The position numbers were made by a program, and so were the translations under genes. From the NCBI RefSeq assembly GCF_947492815.1, contig NZ_CANLOB010000033.1:1-49935 (forward strand): DNA of 49,935 nt, given 5' to 3'. This DNA is from an uncultured Dokdonia sp. (GTDB taxonomy: Bacteria > Bacteroidota > Bacteroidia > Flavobacteriales > Flavobacteriaceae). The notes beneath the pieces are model-generated. The model did not search any database, was not told where the DNA came from, and saw only the letters and a program-made list of their open reading frames with translations. Each line of letters starts with the position of its first letter. Position 1 is the first letter of the stretch. Positions 7,712 through 15,799 of the stretch are shown here, piece after piece.

Positions 7712-9448
7712 ATGAAAAAATATATACTTACAATCGCATGTGTTCTGATGGTATACGCTTTCGCGAAAGCGCAATCAGCACAAGACATATTTCAAGCCGT
7801 AGGAACCCCTTCTAATCCAAAAGTGTCTATCGCTTTTAACCAATATTACACCGCTGAAGGATTGGCTGCCTTAGGCAAAAAAATAACCGATGCGCATCCA
7901 AATTTGGTCAAACGTATGTCTATTGGAAAATCGACACAGGGAAGAGATATTTGGCTACTAGCCATTACCGATTACAGTACAGGAGACGCCGATCGCAAAC
8001 CTGGGTTTTACTTAGATGGTAATATTCACTCCAACGAGATTCAAGGAGGTGAAATCAGTACATATACCGCTTGGTATTTGACGGAAAGCTTCGGGAAAGT
8101 ACCGTATATCACAGAGATGCTCAAGGATCGTGTGTTTTATATTGTTGCTACCATCAATCCTGATGCCCGTAATAACTATATGAAAGAAGCCAACACTCGA
8201 AATACACCAAGAGCTGGAATGATTCCGCTGGATGATGATAGTGATGGACTTTTTGACGAAGATGGGTTTGATGATCTGGATGGTGATGGATCTATTACAC
8301 AAATGCGTCGTAAAAGTGCTACAGGTGATTTTATTTTAGATCCTAGAGATCCTAGAAAGATGATTCGTATCAGTCCTGATGATGTAATCACGGGACAACG
8401 TTATGAAATACTAGGTGCTGAAGGAATTGATAATGATAATGACGGACGTATTAATGAAGATATTCCAGGGTATTATGATCCGAATCGTGATTGGGGATGG
8501 AAATGGCAACCGGATTATGTACAGCGTGGGGCGTATAAATATCCGTTCTCTGCTCCAGAAACTAGAGCCGTAGCCGATTTTGTAAAAAACCATCCAAACA
8601 TTGCTGGTGCGCAGAGTTTTCATAATAGCGGTGGTATGATTTTAAGAGGTCCTGGTGCCGAAGAAGATCTTGCTACGTATAATCGTGCAGATATTGCTAT
8701 TTATGATGCGATTGGTAAAAAAGGAGAAGAGTTATTGCCAGGCTATGATTATCTAACAGTGTATAAAGATTTGTATTCTGTATTTGGTGGAGAACTAGAT
8801 TGGTTTTATGGCGGTCGCGGAATTTATACGTTTACCAATGAAATCTTTACGGGTTTTGCGTATTATAAGAATAAAGAGGGAGGAGGATTAGATCAACTCT
8901 ACACTGCCGATAAAGATTTATTATTAGGTGATGGATTTACACCGTATAAAGAATACAATCACCCAACGTATGGACTCGTAGAAATAGGCGGTTTTAAAAA
9001 GAATACAGGACGTGCAACGCCTGGATTTATGTTAGAGGAAGAAGCACATCGTAATATGGTATTTGTGTTTTATCATGCGTTCCATATGCCGCATTTGTCT
9101 GTAGGGGATGTGTCGGTAAAGTCTTTACCAAATGGTTTAAAAGAGGTAACGGCTACGATTGTAAATGATCGCTTAATGCCAACGCATGCGAGCCAGGATT
9201 TAAAATATAACATTGAACGTCCTGATTACATCACCCTTTCAGGAGCAAAAGTATTGGCGGGTATGATTGTAGAAGATGCCGATTTTAATGTAACCACAGA
9301 GCAAAAAAATACACCAGAAACGATTCGTGTAGCGAATATTCCTGGAAATAGCACCGTAATGGTTCGTTGGATTATAAAAGGTGGAAATAACCTCACTATC
9401 AAAGTCGATAGCGCCAAAGGCGGGGTTGTGGAGCAGCGCGTGAAGTAG
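7712..9448 (+). CDS. M14 family zinc carboxypeptidase, exported
   Basis: 578 residues. The signal peptide MKKYILTIACVLMVYAFAKA is followed by Q21. The dispersed palindrome encodes AFAKA and so supplies the AxA signal-peptidase site. Zinc ligands H106 and E109 sit in GNIHSNEIQGGE, the third ligand H304 in QSFHNSGG, and the general base E377 in YTFTNEIF. The protein should be an active metallocarboxypeptidase. Acidic loops DDDSDGLFDED, DLDGDGSIT and DNDNDGRINED look like Ca-binding inserts, as is usual for this bacteroidete subfamily. A C-terminal beta domain (~450-578) follows, without a T9SS tail. It forms a pair with the degenerate paralogue just upstream. Confidence 0.92.
   Translation: MKKYILTIACVLMVYAFAKAQSAQDIFQAVGTPSNPKVSIAFNQYYTAEGLAALGKKITDAHPNLVKRMSIGKSTQGRDIWLLAITDYSTGDADRKPGFYLDGNIHSNEIQGGEISTYTAWYLTESFGKVPYITEMLKDRVFYIVATINPDARNNYMKEANTRNTPRAGMIPLDDDSDGLFDEDGFDDLDGDGSITQMRRKSATGDFILDPRDPRKMIRISPDDVITGQRYEILGAEGIDNDNDGRINEDIPGYYDPNRDWGWKWQPDYVQRGAYKYPFSAPETRAVADFVKNHPNIAGAQSFHNSGGMILRGPGAEEDLATYNRADIAIYDAIGKKGEELLPGYDYLTVYKDLYSVFGGELDWFYGGRGIYTFTNEIFTGFAYYKNKEGGGLDQLYTADKDLLLGDGFTPYKEYNHPTYGLVEIGGFKKNTGRATPGFMLEEEAHRNMVFVFYHAFHMPHLSVGDVSVKSLPNGLKEVTATIVNDRLMPTHASQDLKYNIERPDYITLSGAKVLAGMIVEDADFNVTTEQKNTPETIRVANIPGNSTVMVRWIIKGGNNLTIKVDSAKGGVVEQRVK
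7756..7771. repeat. Dispersed palindrome, 16 bp, inside M14 signal peptide
   Basis: CGCTTTCGCGAAAGCG, perfect. Read in frame as AFAKA at residues 16-20 of the active M14 protein. Confidence 0.95.
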
Positions 9449-9572
9449 CTTACTATGTCAAACTGAGCACTTCGATGAACTCAGTGTAACACCTGTCGAA
9501 GTTTTTAATCTTTTGATGATTTATAGCTCTTCGACAGGCTCAGGGTGGCAATCTAATTATTAACTTGATGTG

Positions 9573-9593
9573 ATTCTGAAACAAGTTCAGAAT
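9573..9593. repeat. CTGAA-ACAAG-TTCAG hairpin element, copy 1
   Basis: Stem ATTCTGAA (9573-9580) with TTCAGAAT (9586-9593), loop ACAAG. It shares loop and flanks (TTGATG before, TGA-GTAT after) with the copy at 9972-9992. The two outer AT pairs are replaced there by CG pairs, a compensatory change. Confidence 0.7.
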
Positions 9594-9971
9594 GAAGTAT
9601 CGCATTGTCCGTTCGAGCGCAGTCGAGAACCCTCATTAAGAGCTGGTTTCTTAGCAAACCTCTCGACTGCGCTTGAGGAGACATATGATCAATTATTTTA
9701 GAAGATTCAAAGCAAGTTGACCTAAGAAAATATTACGTAAAAAATGAATTGAAGCGAAGGAATAAGCAAAAATCGTCGCAAGGAGAAAGCATATAAGCAA
9801 CTAAAAACATAATATTTATATACTAATTCTTAAAAACTCATACCCTCATTTTTGTGCCGTAGTGAAAGAAAATTTTAGTAAAAGTTTCTCAAGTCTTGAT
9901 TTTTTTGATTCGTTTTTTCATCAAGGAAAAATGAATACTCTACAATAAAAACAGGTTATTAATTTGATGAG

Positions 9972-9992
9972 ACCCTGAAACAAGTTCAGGGT
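9972..9992. repeat. CTGAA-ACAAG-TTCAG hairpin element, copy 2
   Basis: Stem ACCCTGAA (9972-9979) with TTCAGGGT (9985-9992), loop ACAAG. Lies 8 bp past the AlkB-like gene's stop codon and may end its transcript. Confidence 0.7.
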
Positions 9993-9999
9993 GACGTAT

Positions 10000-10512
10000 C
10001 TATTTTATCTTCCGAAACGTCATACTAATACGCCCATCAGTTACATCAGATTTTGGAATTGCATGTTTCCAGAGGTCTTGTACCTCATTGGTCATATAGA
10101 TAAAAGAACCTGGCGGAAGTGCAAAATCTTTTGTGATGCTTTTGTCTTCTATGTTTCGAAATCGTAAAATTCGAGTCGCGCCTAACGAAATAATACCCAC
10201 ACCCGTTCCCGCTTCTAAGATGTCTGTTTGATCAGAATGAAACCCCATCGTAGACTTCCCATCTACATAATGGTTCAGTAAGCAGTTATTAGGTTTAAAA
10301 TGCAATACTTCTTCAATGTCTAATGCAATACTATTTAAAATAGGTGTAAACGCTTGATGTACATAGTCCATTTGCGAGTAGTTATAGGCCTTTCCAAAAC
10401 TAGCGGTTTTCCGAGCAGACATGCGTTCATCCCAAATCACTGTAGATTGCAATAGATTAAATAACCCCGAAGGATTTTCTATAAAATTTTCTATGTAGGT
10501 AATTCCATTCAT
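10000..10512 (-). CDS. AlkB-like 2-oxoglutarate/Fe(II)-dependent dioxygenase
   Basis: 170 residues, ATG start. The family removes alkyl groups from nucleic-acid bases (1-methyladenine, 3-methylcytosine) by oxidative demethylation. The iron triad is visible as H92-x-D94 in GFHSDQTD and H150 in LWKHAIPK. The 2-oxoglutarate-binding arginines R161 and R167 lie in GRISMTFR at the end. The length matches short bacterial AlkB homologues (ALKBH2/3-like). It starts 7 bp after the stop of apt on the same strand, so the two likely share a transcript. Substrate (DNA or RNA) cannot be told from sequence. Confidence 0.9.
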   Translation of the reverse strand: MNGITYIENFIENPSGLFNLLQSTVIWDERMSARKTASFGKAYNYSQMDYVHQAFTPILNSIALDIEEVLHFKPNNCLLNHYVDGKSTMGFHSDQTDILEAGTGVGIISLGATRILRFRNIEDKSITKDFALPPGSFIYMTNEVQDLWKHAIPKSDVTDGRISMTFRKIK

Positions 10513-10519
10513 AGTACTA

Positions 10520-11032
10520 TCAATACGTAATTGCAGCTTTAATTATTTTTCCTTCTAGTTTCTCTTTTCCAGATAAGAAACTCAGTTCGATTAAGAAGTT
10601 ACATTGTACTACTTCGCCTCCTAAACTTTCTATTAATTGCACAACAGCCGCCGCAGTACCTCCTGTGGCTAATACATCGTCATGTAATAAGACCTTATCA
10701 CCGGGTTGTATGGCATCTTCATGAATTTCTAAGGTATCAGTTCCATATTCTAAAGCATAGCTCTGAGAAGCTGTTGTATACGGTAACTTCCCAGGTTTGC
10801 GTACGGGAACAAAACCTGCATTCAATTCTTTGGCGAGAACTCCTCCAAAAAAGAAGCCTCTAGACTCTACGCCTACTACTTTATCTATGGACTGATCGCC
10901 TACTAATGCTAGTAATTCTTGACTCGCTTTCGCGAAAGCGGACGCATCCCCAAGCAATGGAGTGATATCTTTAAAAATAATTCCTTCGGTTGGAAAATCC
11001 TGTATATCACGTATGTAATTATTTAGTTTCAT
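10520..11032 (-). CDS. apt: Adenine phosphoribosyltransferase
   Basis: 170 residues, ATG start. It converts adenine and PRPP to AMP in cytosolic purine salvage. Family features are FPTEGIIFKDITPLL near the N-terminus, the GVESRGFFFG adenine-site segment, and the PRPP motif VLLHDDVLATGGTA. The length is normal. Residues 32-36 read AFAKA and are encoded by the dispersed palindrome. They sit in the helix after ITPLL, a variable place in Apt, so function is probably kept. Confidence 0.95.
   Translation of the reverse strand: MKLNNYIRDIQDFPTEGIIFKDITPLLGDASAFAKASQELLALVGDQSIDKVVGVESRGFFFGGVLAKELNAGFVPVRKPGKLPYTTASQSYALEYGTDTLEIHEDAIQPGDKVLLHDDVLATGGTAAAVVQLIESLGGEVVQCNFLIELSFLSGKEKLEGKIIKAAITY
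10925..10940. repeat. Dispersed palindrome, 16 bp, inside apt
   Basis: CGCTTTCGCGAAAGCG, read in frame as AFAKA at residues 32-36 of Apt. Confidence 0.95.
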
Positions 11033-11048
11033 TTTTTTTTAAAAAGTA

Positions 11049-11079
11049 TTTGTTGGCAAGATAAAAAGAAATATATTTG
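11049..11079 (+). promoter_or_regulatory. Consensus Bacteroidota promoter of tRNA-Arg
   Basis: TTTG at 11049-11052, exactly 19 nt, then TATATTTG at 11072-11079. This is a perfect match to TTTG/N19/TAnnTTTG. The tRNA begins about 40 bp downstream of the expected start point. It is the cleanest promoter in the window. Confidence 0.8.
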
Positions 11080-11123
11080 CACCCCGAAACAAACAAACAT
11101 TATTTGTTATTTCGGAAAATAAA

Positions 11124-11197
11124 GGCCTCGTGGCGCAACTGAATAGCGCACTTGATTACGGCTCAAGAGGTTACAGGTTTGAATCCTGTCGAGGTCA
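11124..11197 (+). tRNA. tRNA-Arg, anticodon ACG
   Basis: A complete cloverleaf of 74 nt. The acceptor GGCCTCG pairs with CGAGGTC (one G-T). The anticodon arm is CTTGA-TTACGGC-TCAAG with anticodon ACG. The T-arm is ACAGG-TTTGAAT-CCTGT. The discriminator is A and CCA is not encoded. ACG (A34 edited to inosine) reads CGU, CGC and CGA. Its last bases are repeated in the duplication that follows. Confidence 0.96.
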
Positions 11198-11210
11198 CTT
11201 AAAGCGAAAA

Positions 11211-11236
11211 GTCTGCATGAGAATGCAGGCTTTTTT
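11211..11236 (+). terminator. Intrinsic terminator of tRNA-Arg
   Basis: CTGCAT (11213-11218), loop GAGA, ATGCAG (11223-11228), extended by G-C and G-T pairs, then six Ts. It begins 14 nt after the tRNA end. An identical copy lies 292 bp downstream in the second repeat unit. Confidence 0.85.
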
Positions 11237-11438
11237 GTTTTTCAGGCTGTCAAAAGCCTATGCTTTTGTAAAGAATGAGAAACAAAAAAGTACAACGCTT
11301 TTTAACGTTGTAGACTTTTCATTTTCAGAAAGGAACTCAAAAGGATATCTAATCCTGTTAATCAAAAAAGGAGCTTTGTCAGGATCACCGCAGGTACTCC
11401 TGTTCGACAGGATGCCACCGCACCTCCTCGCTCCTCAT

Positions 11439-11465
11439 TATATAAGATCCTCGGGATCTTATATA
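11439..11465. repeat. 12-bp-arm palindrome inside repeat unit
   Basis: TATATAAGATCC (11439-11450), loop TCG, GGATCTTATATA (11454-11465). A second perfect copy lies at 11731-11757. Decayed versions sit in the copies near 19550 and 25770. Confidence 0.85.
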
Positions 11466-11908
11466 GTCATTCGGTCGTTGTCGAGGTCACTTAAAGCGAA
11501 AAGTCTGCATGAGAATGCAGGCTTTTTTGTTTTTCAGGCTGTCAAAAGCCTATGCTTTTGTAAAGAATGAGAAACAAAAAAGTACAACGCTTTTTAACGT
11601 TGTAGACTTTTCATTTTCAGAAAGGAACTCAAAAGGATATCTAATCCTGTTAATCAAAAAAGGAGCTTTGTCAGGATCACCGCAGGTATTCCTGTTCGAC
11701 AGGATGCCACCGCACCTCCTCGCTCCTCATTATATAAGATCCTCGGGATCTTATATAGTCATTCGGTCGTTGTCAAGATCACCGAGCGTAGCGAGATCAT
11801 CCTGACATAAAGAAGCATCAAACTCGCTTGATCATTTTTTAATTGAAACTATTTTCAAAGCGATGTTTTGCGGGGTATGTGATCTCTTTAAGGGTCACGA
11901 ATAAAAGA

Positions 11909-11939
11909 AACCCTTTAAACATATTATGCTCAAAGGGTT
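11909..11939 (-). terminator. Terminator of the subtilase gene
   Basis: On the minus strand, AACCCTTT and AAAGGGTT form an 8-bp stem (11939-11932 with 11916-11909) and a T-rich run follows (TTCTTTTAT). Located 27 bp past the stop codon. Confidence 0.7.
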
Positions 11940-11965
11940 ATAATTTAATTTATCTGTTGAAGATA

Positions 11966-13282
11966 TTACAGCTTGGCTCTAGAAGCACTGAACCCTCCTT
12001 TAGAAACATTTCCTTGTGTCCCTACAGAATTGTTTCCTCGTCCCGCTAAAATTCCTGCTACGTGTGGAGAAGCCATAGATGTTCCTGAAATTCTATTAAA
12101 TCCTCCATTCAACCAAGTAGACCATACATCTCTACCAGGAGCCCAGCGATCTACACTTGATCCAAAATTAGAGAAACTAGATGGTTGCTTATTTGATCTG
12201 TCTATAGATCCTACCATCCAAGTACGTGATGTATTAATCCTTTGTGGTGAATAGAACTGTGTATTGTCATTCGAGTTTCCAGCTGCTAATGCTCCATATA
12301 TTCTATCATCTAATCTTCTAAAAGCATTATCAATAGCATTTGAAGTAAAGCGGTTGCGGAAACCAACACTATAATTGAAAACGTCACCAGCAATAGCACT
12401 ATTATATACATAATCCACACCAGAAAGAATACCATCGGTACTTCCTGAACCTGATGCTCCTAATACTTTTACAGCCACTAAACTAGTGCCATAAGCAACT
12501 CCAATAACACCACTACCATTATTTCTAGCGCCTAAAGTACCAGCTACATGCGTTCCGTGTCCATTAGCGTCTTGCCAAGATGGTTCTCCGTTTACAAAAC
12601 TTCTTGATAAGCCAGTTACAATAGCTAAATCAGGATGTGGTGCAATTCCAGAATCAATAACCCATCCATATCTATTTGTATTTGCATTGTTAGTTCTTCC
12701 TACATATTGTACACCCCATGGAAGAAATTCTCCATTAGGAAGTTGAACATCTCTAGAATTAGGAGCAGCTGCTAAATCTAGAATATCCTTTTCTGAAACT
12801 CCTTCAGGTGTTGCTGGAATAGGAAAATCTGCAGTTAATGCTAGATTAGGTTCAATAAAAGCAATACGATTATCTGATTTTAAATTTTCTATATCGCTTT
12901 CAGTTAAGTTTTTAGCATAAAATCCTTGAAAAACTCCTGTATAAACCGTCGATAAGTTTTTAGTGTCAATACTGTTTTCACTTAATACTCGTGTAGATTT
13001 CTGTGTGTAGAATTCTTTAATACGTGATAGTTCCTGAGTTCTCCCTCTTTCTGAAGCTTGATAGTTATTAAAACTACGTTCATTACTGTCCTCTTTAAAA
13101 ACAATGATGTATTCTCCAGATATAGCATCGGCTGCTGGAATCACAGTAACTTCATCTAGTGATCTACTATCTTCAACTGTTAAATTTGATTCATCTGTTA
13201 AATCGATGTTTTCTTCTGTAGAACAGGAACTTAACAATCCGAATGTAGCTATAAAAACTACGGCAATTTTAAAATTTCTCAT
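11966..13282 (-). CDS. Subtilase (S8) family serine protease, lipoprotein
   Basis: 438 residues, ATG start. A lipoprotein signal ends LLSSC20, so the mature protein is likely membrane-anchored. An inhibitor I9-like propeptide (EYIIVFKED ... IAFIEPN, ~57-147) precedes the peptidase domain. The catalytic triad is complete: D210 in WVIDSGI, H242 in GHGTHVAGT and S402 in GTSMASPHVAG, with oxyanion N336 in AAGNSN. The closest general type is a proteinase K/aqualysin-like extracellular subtilase. The protein ends shortly after the Ser motif and has no T9SS tail. Monocistronic, with its own terminator. Confidence 0.93.
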   Translation of the reverse strand: MRNFKIAVVFIATFGLLSSCSTEENIDLTDESNLTVEDSRSLDEVTVIPAADAISGEYIIVFKEDSNERSFNNYQASERGRTQELSRIKEFYTQKSTRVLSENSIDTKNLSTVYTGVFQGFYAKNLTESDIENLKSDNRIAFIEPNLALTADFPIPATPEGVSEKDILDLAAAPNSRDVQLPNGEFLPWGVQYVGRTNNANTNRYGWVIDSGIAPHPDLAIVTGLSRSFVNGEPSWQDANGHGTHVAGTLGARNNGSGVIGVAYGTSLVAVKVLGASGSGSTDGILSGVDYVYNSAIAGDVFNYSVGFRNRFTSNAIDNAFRRLDDRIYGALAAGNSNDNTQFYSPQRINTSRTWMVGSIDRSNKQPSSFSNFGSSVDRWAPGRDVWSTWLNGGFNRISGTSMASPHVAGILAGRGNNSVGTQGNVSKGGFSASRAKL

Positions 13283-13373
13283 AATTGATTAATTTTTGGT
13301 TAATGTTTGACCTAAAACTACTAAAAAATCAAAATAATTACGAATAATTTAAAACTTTAACATAAATTAACTT

Positions 13374-13400
13374 AAAAATTACGGTTTTCGCGTAATTTTT
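13374..13400 (-). terminator. Hairpin terminator after the MerC-domain gene
   Basis: AAAAATTACG (13374-13383) and CGTAATTTTT (13391-13400) form a perfect 10-bp stem with a 7-nt loop. It lies 41 bp past the minus-strand stop and before the divergent-facing subtilase start. Confidence 0.6.
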
Positions 13401-13440
13401 ATTATTTTTATGATAATTCCATTTTATAAATATTTATTAT

Positions 13441-13851
13441 TTATACAGTTGTACAGCAATTATCATTAGCACATTGACAATATTTTCTATTGTAAACATG
13501 TAATGCTATCAAAGCTAATGAAGGAATATATATCACCTCTTCTATAAGAAGTATCATCTCTAATTTTTCATTAATAATAACAAAAGAGAGTGATGCCCAT
13601 CCCATCCATAGTGTGTAGCGCACCCAATTTTTGGAAGTATTTCTGGCTGACCAATACACAGCAATTAGAGAAATTAGAATAAATAAAATATCTAATAGTC
13701 CCCACCAAAATGGATGTGAGTGATGCCCTTGTACGTGCCCAGCATGTGTTACAAATAAAAACGGAGTAGCTAAACAGTGTGCTAAACATAGTATGCTAGC
13801 TGTTGAGCCGATAATATCTGATTTAGGAGTTATATTAAGTGTTTGGAACAT
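13441..13851 (-). CDS. MerC-domain membrane protein
   Basis: 136 residues, ATG start. About four hydrophobic segments. The first holds the MerC signature SILCLAHCLATPFL with paired Cys/His. A His-rich loop HAGHVQGHHSH (37-47) and a Cys-rich C-terminus (CQC...NCC, last 12 residues) could bind metal. MerC proteins import mercuric ion in mercury operons. Bacteroidota homologues occur without other mer genes and probably handle another soft metal or zinc. It is the last gene of a minus-strand run that starts with a COG0523 metallochaperone, which supports metal homeostasis (inference). Confidence 0.82.
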   Translation of the reverse strand: MFQTLNITPKSDIIGSTASILCLAHCLATPFLFVTHAGHVQGHHSHPFWWGLLDILFILISLIAVYWSARNTSKNWVRYTLWMGWASLSFVIINEKLEMILLIEEVIYIPSLALIALHVYNRKYCQCANDNCCTTV

Positions 13852-13911
13852 TTATATGAATATTTAAGTTTTAAATTTCTAATAGGCTCATGTTTAATAG
13901 TAGCTTAGTTT

Positions 13912-14733
13912 TTATTCTTTTAATGTAATAGTGCGTGTCACTTCATTAAACATTCCAGGAATAAGATTACCTTTGGCATCTATTAGCGCTAATTGTATCG
14001 TAACTTCACCTTTGGGTAGTCCTTTGATGATCTGTGGTGCCCATTCAGTAATTATAAATTCTTTATCATTAATTGTTGCACGTACTTTATTTCCATTTTC
14101 TGATAAGGTGGTGTTTAATACAAAAAAGTCCAATAGCAAGTTTTCAGTGTCTTTGCCAGTGTATGTTCCTTTAGGACGACTATAAATGAGTGTAGGCGCT
14201 TCCATATCTAACTCATATGTGTCTCTTGCATCTGCTCCTACTTCTAGCTTTTGTACAACTACAGAGTTTTCATTTTTAACTGATTCGTGATAAGAACGAC
14301 TTAAAAAAGCAACTAAGTGATGTACTCCGTCTGGAATTCCCTTTTCAAATGTTGGTTCATAATGCGCGGAGTAAGGTTCATTATTCAATATAAAATGAAT
14401 GTGTTGCCCCTTATCAGAGTTTGCTAATAGTTGTGAATTAGAGCTTCCCGTTTGCGCTTTTAAGTCATAATTATGTACCGTGAAGGCAAAATTAACTTCA
14501 CCACTTTCTGAAATCTTACTCGTTTTAGGAGTGTCCATCTGTAATACTGCATTTTCGTATGCTGGTGATCCTTGAAGTTTTTCAAGAGTAATCGATTCTA
14601 GAGTACTTTTGTCTACGACCTGTTTATTAGTTTCAACTTTTTCCTTTGAATTGCTCTGCTGTTGTTTGCAAGATACCATTGTAAAAGCAGTAAATACAAG
14701 TAGCATAATTAATCTAGTGGTTATCTTTTTCAT
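13912..14733 (-). CDS. Lipoprotein, phosphopeptide-binding-like, unknown function
   Basis: 273 residues, ATG start, lipoprotein signal ending TMVSC22. Beta-rich, with the segment GQHIHFILNNEPYSAHYEPT and PDGVHHLVAFLSRSYHESVK. Similar bacteroidete proteins are often auto-annotated as phosphopeptide-binding, which says little. The GxHIHxxxNN pattern recalls DUF4399-type domains, where the histidines may bind metal. It sits 60 bp upstream of the MerC gene and 26 bp after the next lipoprotein gene, so co-expression is likely. No enzyme motif seen. Confidence 0.6.
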   Translation of the reverse strand: MKKITTRLIMLLVFTAFTMVSCKQQQSNSKEKVETNKQVVDKSTLESITLEKLQGSPAYENAVLQMDTPKTSKISESGEVNFAFTVHNYDLKAQTGSSNSQLLANSDKGQHIHFILNNEPYSAHYEPTFEKGIPDGVHHLVAFLSRSYHESVKNENSVVVQKLEVGADARDTYELDMEAPTLIYSRPKGTYTGKDTENLLLDFFVLNTTLSENGNKVRATINDKEFIITEWAPQIIKGLPKGEVTIQLALIDAKGNLIPGMFNEVTRTITLKE

Positions 14734-14759
14734 TGTTGGCTATTTTAAGTTTTAAAAAT

Positions 14760-15719
14760 TTAATGGGTATTACGTATATGTAGTTGGTTAAAATCCCAGG
14801 TCGATATCTTTCCTTTATTTGTGATGGTCAGATTTCCTAAATGGCTCACACTATCATCTGCGTTATTTAAATGACAGATTATTTGAGTTATTCTGCTATA
14901 TTTTATTTCGTTAGATGGCTCAATGACGATGTTGATGTCTCCACTTTTAATGGTATATCTATCTCCATCCTGTGCTATTAATCGGCACTGTAAGTATCCA
15001 AGTTCTTGAGCAATCCGTTTAAAATCATTTGGCGTGCAAGTGAGTAGTAAGGTTTTAATACCTTGAAACAGTTTATCATCTGCATAGGAAGAGGCAAGAA
15101 AAGCCTCACGAGAATACTCTATATGTTCTTCTTCACTCAGTTCTTCTAGAAAATCAGGATTATAAAAAGCATACCAGGTGTGTAGTGCTGTACCACGACT
15201 GGGAGTATAAAATGCTTTGAACCATGTGTGTTCTTGACCATCAAGTGGCATTTTTATCGTTTCTGTAGCATATAGTAACGAATCTTTAGATTCTCTTAAT
15301 TTAGGCTCAACACCCAAATGAAAATGCTCATCTTTATTTTTTAAAGAAAATCCAATACCACTTTTACCAACAGGCTCATTGTATACATTATCAGGGCCTA
15401 AAATCTCAATAGAGTGCTGATGTCCTCTCAAATAACAGGTAGAAGAGTTTTTTACTACAGGTGTAAAATCAGGTAGCCCTGTATCTAAAGCTGCATAAGT
15501 ACTTTTCCAATGACTGTCTTTAGTCAAATGACTGTATGTAGCACTATCAACTACTACATATAAATGGTCTAATAGGACGTTGGAAACTTCTTTTCCAAAG
15601 GTAATATCTAGTTTTTCATGATCAATAAGGGAAGAATCATATTGTTTATGAATCTGTTCTTCACAAGAGATAAAACATATACTTATGATAATGATGGAAA
15701 TGATAATGTATAATCTCAT
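14760..15719 (-). CDS. DUF5829-like lipoprotein
   Basis: 319 residues, ATG start, lipobox FISC19. The opening of the mature part, LDHLYVVVDSATYSHL, and later EHTWFKAFYTPSRGTALHTWYAFYNP resemble DUF5829 proteins. That family looks like a degenerate glyoxalase/VOC fold, with scattered His residues (H90s, H170s). No known reaction. Located in the same-strand run between the hydrolase and the phosphopeptide-binding-like lipoprotein. Confidence 0.6.
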   Translation of the reverse strand: MRLYIIISIIIISICFISCEEQIHKQYDSSLIDHEKLDITFGKEVSNVLLDHLYVVVDSATYSHLTKDSHWKSTYAALDTGLPDFTPVVKNSSTCYLRGHQHSIEILGPDNVYNEPVGKSGIGFSLKNKDEHFHLGVEPKLRESKDSLLYATETIKMPLDGQEHTWFKAFYTPSRGTALHTWYAFYNPDFLEELSEEEHIEYSREAFLASSYADDKLFQGIKTLLLTCTPNDFKRIAQELGYLQCRLIAQDGDRYTIKSGDINIVIEPSNEIKYSRITQIICHLNNADDSVSHLGNLTITNKGKISTWDFNQLHIRNTH

Positions 15720-15799
15720 ACTAAATCTGTTTTAAAATAAATTTGATATACCTGAAATGCTTAATTTTAAAATACATAAAATGGTTTCAGTGTATATTT

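Larger units (their letters stand above)
9449..9999. repeat. Intergenic stretch rich in short hairpin repeats
   Basis: Four hairpins with no gene. ACTTCGA/TCGAAGT at 9469-9475 and 9496-9502 probably ends the M14 transcript. The CTGAA-ACAAG-TTCAG element occurs at 9573-9593 and 9972-9992. A 12-bp inverted repeat, GCGCAGTCGAGA (9617-9628) with TCTCGACTGCGC (9661-9672), lies between them. The rest (about 9690-9960) is AT-rich and unrecognised. Confidence 0.7.
11189..11772 (+). repeat. Tandem 292-bp duplication including tRNA-Arg 3' end
   Basis: Two nearly identical units (11189-11480 and 11481-11772), each starting TCGAGGTCACTTAAAG, which is the last bases of tRNA-Arg plus flank. The only difference I see is a single base (T/C near 11396 and 11688). 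Each unit carries the tRNA-type terminator (CTGCAT-gaga-ATGCAG, then Ts), a GTTCGACAGGATGCC-like segment and a 12-bp palindrome ending in TATATA. Frames crossing it (11130-11570, 11509-11805) translate the repeat itself and are not genes. Between 11773 and 11908 nothing else is recognised. Confidence 0.9.

Noticed and set aside
11130..11805. Two overlapping plus-strand frames after the tRNA with matching sequence
   Set aside because: They translate the 292-bp duplication, begin inside the tRNA gene, and have no protein features.
11972..13292. Plus-strand frames opposite the subtilase gene
   Set aside because: Antisense shadows of a complete protease with an intact catalytic triad.
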